A program made the position numbers and the translations under genes. Of a stretch of DNA of 64,000 bases, positions 50,760-57,742 are shown piece after piece. The stretch's first letter is position 1; each line of letters begins with the position of its first letter. The stretch is from the NCBI RefSeq assembly GCF_014654785.1, contig NZ_BNBD01000009.1, positions 1-64,000 of the forward strand, in the 5' to 3' direction. The DNA comes from Streptomyces mashuensis (lineage in GTDB: Bacteria; Actinomycetota; Actinomycetes; Streptomycetales; Streptomycetaceae). The notes under the pieces were generated by a model. The model saw only the letters and a list, made by a program, of their open reading frames with translations, had not been told where the DNA came from and did not search any database.

Positions 50760-52126
50760 GAGGGCGTCGGCCCCTCCATGACCTTGCTGATGTAGGCGAT
50801 GCTGCCCTCGCCCATGCCCTTCACATAGGTCTTGGCGTCGTGCTTGCCGCCCTGGATGACCTGCAGGTTGGTGTGGATGGGCCCCTTGTTGCCGTACTCC
50901 CTCAGGTACTTGTCCACACCGTTGCGCGTGATCGGGCTCTCCAGCGTGCCGTACTGGAAGGCGACGTAGACGTCCGGCCCCTTGTGCTCGATCAGCTGCT
51001 TGGAGAGGAGCTCGGGGTTGTTCTCGGCCTTCTCCTTGTCGTGGCCCTTCCACAGCGGCGAGTCCGGGACGATGTCCGGGCCGGAGGCGATCACGGCCTT
51101 GAACTTGTCCGGGTGCTTCAGCACGGCCTTGAAGCCCGCGAAGCCGCCGGAGGAGGACCCCATGAACGCCCAGCCGTCACGCGACTTCAGCGTGCGGAAG
51201 TTCTGCTTGATCAGGTCGGGGACGTCCTCGGTGAGCCAGGTGCCCATCTTGGGCTGGTTCGGGATGTCGCTGCCGTCGTAGTAGTACTTGGCGTCCGGGT
51301 TGAGGACCGGCATGGCCAGGATGAACGGGAGGCTCTTGCCCTCCTCCGACCACTTGGCGATGGAGGACTCCAGGCCCAGGTCGGTGCCCATCCAGTAGTT
51401 GTTCGGGTAGCCGGGGCCGCCGGGCAGCGAGATCAGGACCGGGAAGCCGCTCTTGGCGTACTTGGGGTCCTTGTACTGCTTGGGCGCCCAGACCCACACC
51501 TTGCCGGTGAAGCCGGACTTCTTGCCCTGGAGCGTGACGACCCCGATCTCGGTGCCGTCACCCAGCGTGTTCGCGTTCTTGAACTGCGCTGCCGGGCCGG
51601 TGGGCATCAGCGTCTTGTCGTCGGCCGGCTTGGCCTGTGCGCCGCCCTTGTCGCCGCCGGAGCCGCCCGAGCCGAAGCTGACCGGGTCGCCCTTCTTGGA
51701 GAAGGGGCCTATCTCCATGTACTTCATGACGCCGCCGGCGAGCAGGCCCAGCACGGCTATGCACGCGACGACGATGGTCCACTTCTTGGCGCGCGAGGCA
51801 CGCTTGCGGCCCTGCGACTGGTAGTCGCCGGAGTCGTGGTCGTCGTGCGGGTCGTAACCGCCGGGGCCACCCGGGCCGCCGTAGCCGTCGTGGCGGCCGT
51901 AACCGTCATGGCCGTCGTAGCCGCCCGGACCGCCGGGGCCGTCCTGGGGCCGGCCGTAGCCGCCCGGCGCCTGCGGCGGGTAGCCCTGCGGCCGCTGCTG
52001 GTAGCCCCCCGGGGCCGGGGGCGGGTAGCCGGGCTGCTGCTGGCCGCCGGGCTGCCGGTAGCCGCCCGGGGGCTGCGGGGGGTAACCCGCGCCCGGACGG
52101 TAGCCCCCGTTGGGTGAGTGCGTCAT
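50753..52126 (-). CDS. membrane-anchored alpha/beta hydrolase (esterase D-like)
   Basis: A 457-aa protein. The first 110 residues are a cytoplasmic Gly/Pro/Tyr/Gln-rich tail with GYPPQ-type repeats. One helix (WTIVVACIAVLGLLAGGVM) is near 116-135, then an extracellular esterase-D/mycolyltransferase-like domain with LISLPGGPGYPNNYWMG, nucleophile in FMGSSSGGFAGF and late His in QGGKHDAKTY. Substrate unknown. The ATG at 52126 is divergent from a Ser/Thr kinase gene 164 nt away; tails like this are common partners or substrates in such systems. Confidence 0.8.
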   Translation of the reverse strand: MTHSPNGGYRPGAGYPPQPPGGYRQPGGQQQPGYPPPAPGGYQQRPQGYPPQAPGGYGRPQDGPGGPGGYDGHDGYGRHDGYGGPGGPGGYDPHDDHDSGDYQSQGRKRASRAKKWTIVVACIAVLGLLAGGVMKYMEIGPFSKKGDPVSFGSGGSGGDKGGAQAKPADDKTLMPTGPAAQFKNANTLGDGTEIGVVTLQGKKSGFTGKVWVWAPKQYKDPKYAKSGFPVLISLPGGPGYPNNYWMGTDLGLESSIAKWSEEGKSLPFILAMPVLNPDAKYYYDGSDIPNQPKMGTWLTEDVPDLIKQNFRTLKSRDGWAFMGSSSGGFAGFKAVLKHPDKFKAVIASGPDIVPDSPLWKGHDKEKAENNPELLSKQLIEHKGPDVYVAFQYGTLESPITRNGVDKYLREYGNKGPIHTNLQVIQGGKHDAKTYVKGMGEGSIAYISKVMEGPTPSS

Positions 52127-52290
52127 CGCGTCGCTCCGGATGATGCTGCTGCCCCGAAGGACATGACGGTTTGTTCCGCCCTAGGGGATGGGCAAACCAG
52201 CCTGCGGGGTTCCTGGGACGGCCCGTGAATTGAGTCATAGGCTCGTTCCGGGGTCCGAAATGCCCCGCACGGGGGGAGGCGAAAGGCCCG

Positions 52291-53922
52291 ATGCAGCCAT
52301 TGTCCGGGGAAGACCCGCAGGTCATCGGTGGCTACCGGCTGCTCGGCCGGATCGGTGCGGGCGGTATGGGGCGCGTTTATCTGGGCCGGAGCGCGGGCGG
52401 GCGCACGGTGGCCGTAAAGGTGGTACATCCGCATTTTGCCGCCGACGAACAGTTCCGTGCCCGTTTCCGCCGGGAAGTGGCTGCCGCCCGGCGCGTGGGC
52501 GGTGCGTGGACGGCACCGGTGCTGGACGCCGACTGCGACTCGCCGGTGCCGTGGGTGGCCACCGGCTACGTGGCCGGGCCCTCGATCGGCCAGGCCGTCG
52601 CCGAGGTGGGCCCCTTGCCGGCCGCGACGGTACGGGCCGCGGGCGCGGGCCTGGCCGAGGCGCTGTCCGCCGTGCACGCGCGCGGCCTGGTGCACCGCGA
52701 CGTGAAGCCGTCGAACGTGCTGCTGACCCTCGACGGCCCCTGCCTGATCGACTTCGGCATCGCCCGCGCCATGGACGGCACGGCCTCGCTGACCACCACC
52801 GGTGTCTCCGTCGGCTCGCCGGGCTACATGGCGCCCGAGCAGATCCTCGGCAAGAGCGTGACGGGCTCGGCCGACGTCTTCTCCCTGGGCGCGGTCCTGG
52901 CGTACGCCGCCACGGGCGCCCCGCCCTTCGTGGGCGACAACTCGGCGGTGCTGCTCTACAAGGTGGTGCACGAGGAACCGGAACTGGGCGAGGAGCTGAC
53001 CGGCGACCTCCGCGACCTGGTGGCGTCCTGCCTCGCGAAGGAACCGGACGCCCGCCCGTCCCCGGCCGAACTGGCCCGCCGCCTCGCCCCGGAACGCGGC
53101 GCGAGCGGCCTCCTGGTCCCGGGCTGGCTCCCCGCGCCCCTGGTGGAACGGGTGAGCCGGCAGGCGGTGGAACTCCTGAACCTGGAGGTGGAGGCGGACA
53201 CGGCGGCGGGCGACGCCCCCGGGGGCCCTGTGAGGGAGCGCGCCGGGGCGGCGGCGCCGGCGGACGGCGCGCCCGGAGGCGTACGGCAGCGCATGTGGCG
53301 CGTCGGGCGGGGCGCGGGCGGCGCGGCCGCCGTGGCGGACCGGCCCGCGGACGCCCCGGAACCCGGCGGCGCGGGACGGCGGCGGGTGAGCTGCACCCTC
53401 GTCGTCACCGTGGCCGGCGCCCTGGCCGCCGTACTCCTCGGCACGTTGCTGCCCGGGCTGCTGGAGGACAAGTCGCCGGAGCGCCCGTCGCCCGCCGCGC
53501 CGGCGCCCGGCGCCACCGTGCCGCCCCCCGCGGCGAGCACTGCGCCCTCCGACGGGCCGCAGCTGCCCGCCGTGCCCGAGGCGTTCGTCGGCACCTGGAC
53601 CGGCCAGGTCGTCCAGGCCGACGGCACCCCGAACGGCACCATGACCTCCGTCGTCACCGGCGGCGGCAAGGACGAGCTCGTCGTGCGCACCACCTACTCC
53701 GTGCTCGGCGTCCTGGAGTGCCGGGCCAAGGCCCGGCTCCTGTCGGCGACCGCGCAGCGCATAGCGCTGGAGGAGGTCACCGACGGCGAACCGCGCCCCG
53801 GCTGCACGGGCGAGAAGGCGCTCGTCACGTACACCCTGGCGCCCGGCGGCCGGCTGGCCTTCGCCTCCGACGACCCCAAGGGCGGCACGCCCAGAGCGAC
53901 CCTCACCCGGAAGGGCCGGTGA
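52291..53922 (+). CDS. membrane serine/threonine protein kinase
   Basis: A 543-aa Hanks-type kinase. Kinase domain 14-265: IGAGGMGRVYLGRS (P-loop), VAVKVVHPHF (Lys), LVHRDVKPSNVLL (catalytic Asp), LIDFGIARAMDG (DFG) and GSPGYMAPEQI. An Ala/Pro linker and one helix (VVTVAGALAAVLLGTLLPGL, about 370-390) lead to an outer domain of about 130 residues with two Cys. It has no PASTA repeats. ATG after GAAAGG. It shares an upstream region with the esterase gene. Confidence 0.9.
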   Translation: MQPLSGEDPQVIGGYRLLGRIGAGGMGRVYLGRSAGGRTVAVKVVHPHFAADEQFRARFRREVAAARRVGGAWTAPVLDADCDSPVPWVATGYVAGPSIGQAVAEVGPLPAATVRAAGAGLAEALSAVHARGLVHRDVKPSNVLLTLDGPCLIDFGIARAMDGTASLTTTGVSVGSPGYMAPEQILGKSVTGSADVFSLGAVLAYAATGAPPFVGDNSAVLLYKVVHEEPELGEELTGDLRDLVASCLAKEPDARPSPAELARRLAPERGASGLLVPGWLPAPLVERVSRQAVELLNLEVEADTAAGDAPGGPVRERAGAAAPADGAPGGVRQRMWRVGRGAGGAAAVADRPADAPEPGGAGRRRVSCTLVVTVAGALAAVLLGTLLPGLLEDKSPERPSPAAPAPGATVPPPAASTAPSDGPQLPAVPEAFVGTWTGQVVQADGTPNGTMTSVVTGGGKDELVVRTTYSVLGVLECRAKARLLSATAQRIALEEVTDGEPRPGCTGEKALVTYTLAPGGRLAFASDDPKGGTPRATLTRKGR

Positions 53923-53953
53923 GGGCGGTGAAAGGGCCGGCGCCGACTCCGCG

Positions 53954-53959
53954 TAGGCT
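53954..53959 (+). promoter_or_regulatory. possible -10 box of mqnC
   Basis: TAGGCT lies about 40 nt before mqnC. The sequence around it (TAGGCTGGTGC) resembles the ubiX promoter (TAGGCTCGGTGC). Confidence 0.3.
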
Positions 53960-54000
53960 GGTGCGGAATTGCCGCATACCCCCCTCCGAAGGGACGCCCG

Positions 54001-55197
54001 GTGACCGTGAACACCGACCTCACAGCCGTCCTCGACCGCGCCGCAGCCGGCGGCCGGATCACCCCGGAGGAGGCGCTCGAGCTGTACCGCTCCGCGCCGC
54101 TGCACGCCCTGGGCGCGGCGGCGGACACCGTGCGCCGCCGGCGCTACGCCGGTACGGAGCACATCGCGACGTACATCATCGAGCGCAACATCAACTACAC
54201 CAACGCCTGCGTGACCGCGTGCAAGTTCTGCGCGTTCTACGTGCCGCCCAAGAGCGACAAGGTGTGGATCCGCTCGCTCGACGACATCCTGCGGCGCTGC
54301 GCGGAGACCGTGGAGCTGGGCGGCACGCAGATCATGTTCCAGGGCGGGCACCACCCCGACTTCGGCGTGGAGTACTACGAGGAGCACTTCGCGGCGATCA
54401 AGAAGGAGTTCCCGCAGCTCGTCATCCACTCCCTCGGCGCGTCCGAGGTCGACCACATGGCGCGCATCTCCGGCGTCACTCCGGAGGAGGCCATCCGCCG
54501 CATCCACGCCGCGGGCCTGGACTCGTTCGCGGGCGCCGGCGCCGAGCTGCTGCCGGAGCGGCCGCGCAAGGCCATCGCGCCGCTGAAGGAGTCGGGCGAG
54601 CGCTGGCTGGAGATCATGGAGATCGCCCACACGCTGGGCGTCGAGTCGACCTCCACGATGCTGATGGGCACCGGCGAGACCAACGCCGAGCGGATCGAGC
54701 ACCTGCGCATGATCCGCGACGTGCAGGACCGCACGGGCGGCTTCCGCGCCTTCATCCCGTACACCTACCAGCCGCAGAACAACGTGCTGAAGGGCCGGAC
54801 GCAGGCGACGATCTTCGAGTACCTGCGCATGATCGCCGTCGCGCGCCTGTTCCTCGACAACGTCGCGCACATCCAGGGCTCCTGGCTGACGGTCGGCAAG
54901 GAGGCGGGCCAGCTGTCGCTGCACTACGGCGCCGACGACCTGGGCTCGGTCATGCTGGAGGAGAACGTCGTCTCCTCGGCCGGCGCGAAGCACCGCTCCA
55001 ACCGCATGGAGCTGATCGACCTGATCCGCAAGGCGGGCCGCGTCCCGGCGCAGCGCGCGACGACGTACGAGCACCTGGTCGTGCACGACGACCCGGCGAA
55101 CGACCCGGTCGACGACCGCGTCGTCTCGCACCTGTCCTCGACGGCGATCGAGGGCGGCACGGCCCACCCCGGGCTGAAGATCGTCGAGGCGAGCTGA
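54001..55197 (+). CDS. mqnC: cyclic dehypoxanthinyl futalosine synthase MqnC
   Basis: A 398-aa radical SAM enzyme that cyclises dehypoxanthinyl futalosine. The cluster motif is NACVTACKFCAFYVPP (CxxxCxxC) and the substrate loop is QIMFQGGHHPDFG; PYTYQPQNNVLKG follows. GTG start after GAAGGG. An amidohydrolase-derived gene follows after 31 nt and may be cotranscribed. Its supplier MqnB is not in the window. Confidence 0.95.
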   Translation: MTVNTDLTAVLDRAAAGGRITPEEALELYRSAPLHALGAAADTVRRRRYAGTEHIATYIIERNINYTNACVTACKFCAFYVPPKSDKVWIRSLDDILRRCAETVELGGTQIMFQGGHHPDFGVEYYEEHFAAIKKEFPQLVIHSLGASEVDHMARISGVTPEEAIRRIHAAGLDSFAGAGAELLPERPRKAIAPLKESGERWLEIMEIAHTLGVESTSTMLMGTGETNAERIEHLRMIRDVQDRTGGFRAFIPYTYQPQNNVLKGRTQATIFEYLRMIAVARLFLDNVAHIQGSWLTVGKEAGQLSLHYGADDLGSVMLEENVVSSAGAKHRSNRMELIDLIRKAGRVPAQRATTYEHLVVHDDPANDPVDDRVVSHLSSTAIEGGTAHPGLKIVEAS

Positions 55198-55228
55198 GGC
55201 AGACGAAGCAGGGGAGGCAGGGGCCGCC

Positions 55229-55897
55229 GTGCTGACGATCCACGCCGCGGAGCTGCTCCTCACCAGTACGGGCGAGGAGCCCGTGCCGCACGGCGCGGTG
55301 GCCGTCGACGGCGGCACGGTGGTGGCCCTCGGCCCGTACGAGCAGGTGACGGCCGGCCACCCGCTGGCCCGCGTACGCCGCTGGCCGGGCCTCCTCGCGC
55401 CGGGGCTGCGCCAGTGGCACGGCGCGCAGCTGCTGGAGCGCGCCTACCACCCCGATCCGCGCGAGTACGAGGAACTGGGCGACCGCCCCCTGACCGGCGA
55501 CCGCCTCGCCGCGCTCCGCACGGACCTCACCGAGACCCGCTGGGCGGGCAGCGCCCGCCGCGGCCTGCAACTGCTGCTCCGGCACGGCACGACGGCCCTG
55601 GCGGGCCCGTTCCACGACCCGGTGGTGGGCAGGGCGGTGGCCCGCTCGGGCCTGCGCGTGGTTCCGGCGGGGGAGGGGCTGGGGTTCCCGGGGGCCGAGG
55701 CGGGCTTCGACGCGGGTTTCGATGCGCTGCGGGGTGCGTATCGCGTGGCCGAGGCGGTCGCGTACCCGCTGGCCGTGGGCGCCCGCGCGGACTTCGCGGC
55801 GTTCGACGCACCCGACGAGGCGGCGCTACTGGAACGCGGCGCGGGGGCGTGCGTGATGACGGTGCTGGCGGGGCGCCTGGTGTACCGGGCGCGTTAG
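55229..55897 (+). CDS. imidazolonepropionase-like composite domain protein (amidohydrolase without barrel)
   Basis: A 222-aa protein with the N-terminal beta-sandwich of amidohydrolases (LTIHAAELLLTSTGEEPVPH, GAVAVDGGTVVALGPYE), then LAPGLRQWHGAQLL where enzymes have PGLxNxHxH, RHGTTALAG, and the C-terminal sandwich (PLAVGARADFAAFDAP, TVLAGRLVYRAR). Most of the metal barrel is missing: about half the normal length, and only one His remains. So probably not a hydrolase of the usual type. GTG start with AGGGGCC nearby. It follows mqnC by 31 nt. Confidence 0.7.
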   Translation: MLTIHAAELLLTSTGEEPVPHGAVAVDGGTVVALGPYEQVTAGHPLARVRRWPGLLAPGLRQWHGAQLLERAYHPDPREYEELGDRPLTGDRLAALRTDLTETRWAGSARRGLQLLLRHGTTALAGPFHDPVVGRAVARSGLRVVPAGEGLGFPGAEAGFDAGFDALRGAYRVAEAVAYPLAVGARADFAAFDAPDEAALLERGAGACVMTVLAGRLVYRAR

Positions 55898-56021
55898 CGC
55901 GCGGCGCGGCGCGGGGGTTCCTTGCGGTTCGTTACGGCCTTCATCAGTCCGGGTGACGCTACCGTCGTATAGGGGACCGCGTTTCGTATCGGCGTCCACA
56001 CTCGCAGCCATGGGAGCAGTG

Positions 56022-56627
56022 ATGAGCACTGACCGGATGGTGAAGGCCACTCCAGAGAGCTGGATGAACCCGCCTGGCGGGCAGTGGACGTGGGATCAGG
56101 TCAAGCACTTGGAGCTGCCCTTCGACTGGGAACTGATCGACGGAGTGATCGTGGTCCGGGGGATGGCTAAGTGGTGGCACGACCAGGTGCGGGACGAGCT
56201 GTATGTGCAACTGAGGCAGGCGCTGCCCAGTCGGGACGTGGGGATCAACGTCGAGAGGTGCGTCCTTCTCGACGATTTCAACGCTGTCAAGCCGGACATC
56301 CTGATCTACGACAAGCGCGGTCTTGATCTCTTCACGCTGGACTGCACGCCGGTCGCCAACGCGAAGCTGGCCGTCGAGGTGGTCTCACCGGGGTCCTCGG
56401 TGGACGATCGAGTCCGTAAGCCGGTCCTCTACGCCGAGGCGGGAATCCCCTACTACTGGCGGGTGGAGCGTGACTGCGACGACTTGCCCGAGGTGCATGA
56501 GTTCTGGCTTCACACCGGTTCGGGGCAGTATGTCTCGGCTCCTGAGCACCCGCGGCACAACGTGAAGCTCGAGACCGACCGTCCTTTTCCGATCAGCCTC
56601 GACCTGGATGCCCTTGTCGGTGAGTAG
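56022..56627 (+). CDS. Uma2 family (DUF820) putative endonuclease-fold protein
   Basis: A 201-aa Uma2 protein: WELIDGVIVVRGMAKWWHDQ, VKPDILIYDKRGL, KLAVEVVSPGSSVDDRVRKP and YAEAGIPYYWRVE carry the family's D/E-x-x core. Solitary, function unknown. The ATG at 56022 follows GGGAG; earlier ATGs exist at 56010 and 55953. Less GC-rich than neighbours, a hint of separate history. The other copy in the window (32910) is only distantly similar. Confidence 0.82.
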   Translation: MSTDRMVKATPESWMNPPGGQWTWDQVKHLELPFDWELIDGVIVVRGMAKWWHDQVRDELYVQLRQALPSRDVGINVERCVLLDDFNAVKPDILIYDKRGLDLFTLDCTPVANAKLAVEVVSPGSSVDDRVRKPVLYAEAGIPYYWRVERDCDDLPEVHEFWLHTGSGQYVSAPEHPRHNVKLETDRPFPISLDLDALVGE

Positions 56628-56905
56628 GGTTCCTGCATAAGTAATCCGTACGGATACCGTCCCCGCCCGTCAGGGCCCCGTCAACGCCCCGCGGCCGGCC
56701 ACGGCCGCCCCGGCAGGATGGGCCCGCGGGGACGGCCGCTCCGGCCGGTTCCGCGGTGGCGCGTGAAGGGCCCGGTCGCATGGACACGGACGCGGTGCCG
56801 CGGAACGGGCCGGTCCTTCCCGGGCGGGCCGTCCCCGTTCCTCTCCCTCCATCCCCGCCCGTCCCCGTCCAAGATCCGCGAATGCCCGTGGTGAACAATG
56901 GCTTC

Positions 56906-57607
56906 GTGACCCGAGCCTCCCTGGACAAGCAGCCGCACGAAGTCGCCGCGATGTTCGACGACGTGGCGGAGAAGTACGACCTCACCAACGACGTCCTCTC
57001 GCTCGGCCAGGCCCGTGCGTGGCGCAAGGCCGTGGCCCGGGCCGTGGCGGCCCGGCCCGGGGAGAAGGTGCTGGACCTCGCGGCCGGTACGGGCACGTCC
57101 TCGCTGCCCTTCGCCGCCGACGGCGCGTACGTCGTCCCCTGCGACTTCTCCACCGGCATGCTGCGCGAGGGCAAGCGCCGCAACCCGTGGCTGCCGCTGA
57201 CCGCCGGTGACGCCACCCGGCTGCCGTTCGCCGACGGCGTCTTCGACGCCGTCACCATCTCCTTCGGCCTGCGCAACGTCGTGCGCACCGAGGCCGCGCT
57301 GCGCGAGATGCTGCGCGTGACCCGGCCCGGCGGGCGCGTCGTGATCTGCGAGTTCAGCCGGCCGACGTGGGCGCCGTTCCGCACCGTCTACACCGAGTAC
57401 CTGATGCGCGCCCTGCCGCCGGTCGCCCGCGCGGTCAGCAGCAACCCCGACGCGTACGTCTACCTCGCCGAGTCCATCCGCGCCTGGCCCGGCCAGCCCG
57501 AGCTCGCCGCGCTGCTCCAGGAGGCCGGCTGGTCGAAGGTGGCCTGGCGCAATCTGACCGGCGGTGTCGTCGCCCTGCACCGGGGGACCAAGCCCGCGGG
57601 GGAGTGA
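56906..57607 (+). CDS. menG: demethylmenaquinone methyltransferase (MenG/UbiE)
   Basis: A 233-aa SAM-dependent methyltransferase for the last step of menaquinone synthesis. TRASLDKQPHEVAAMFDDVA begins the enzyme, VLDLAAGTGTSSLPFA binds SAM, and FGLRNVVRTEAALREMLRVT and ICEFSRPTW fit UbiE. The GTG at 56906 gives the normal start; the open frame from 56756 has a Pro-rich, improbable leader, and ATG 56882 is a second option. No Shine-Dalgarno, possibly leaderless. Shared by the futalosine and classical routes. Confidence 0.93.
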   Translation: MTRASLDKQPHEVAAMFDDVAEKYDLTNDVLSLGQARAWRKAVARAVAARPGEKVLDLAAGTGTSSLPFAADGAYVVPCDFSTGMLREGKRRNPWLPLTAGDATRLPFADGVFDAVTISFGLRNVVRTEAALREMLRVTRPGGRVVICEFSRPTWAPFRTVYTEYLMRALPPVARAVSSNPDAYVYLAESIRAWPGQPELAALLQEAGWSKVAWRNLTGGVVALHRGTKPAGE

Positions 57608-57742
57608 CCACGGCGGAGTGAGTACGCGTACTCACGTTCGTACGTATTTCTGCTCGTGCGCTGAGCCGATTGTCATGGGCAGGCTGGTGGGCCTCGGTAC
57701 GATCTTGATCCGGCCGAGACCCGTCCAGTACCGGAGCGCCCT

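Noticed and set aside
52123..55317. 1064-codon minus-strand frame opposite the kinase and mqnC
   Set aside because: Shadow of the plus-strand codon bias; no recognisable motif.
56756..56905. N-terminal extension of menG
   Set aside because: Pro/Val-rich, no ribosome site, and absent from the family; the start at 56906 is preferred.
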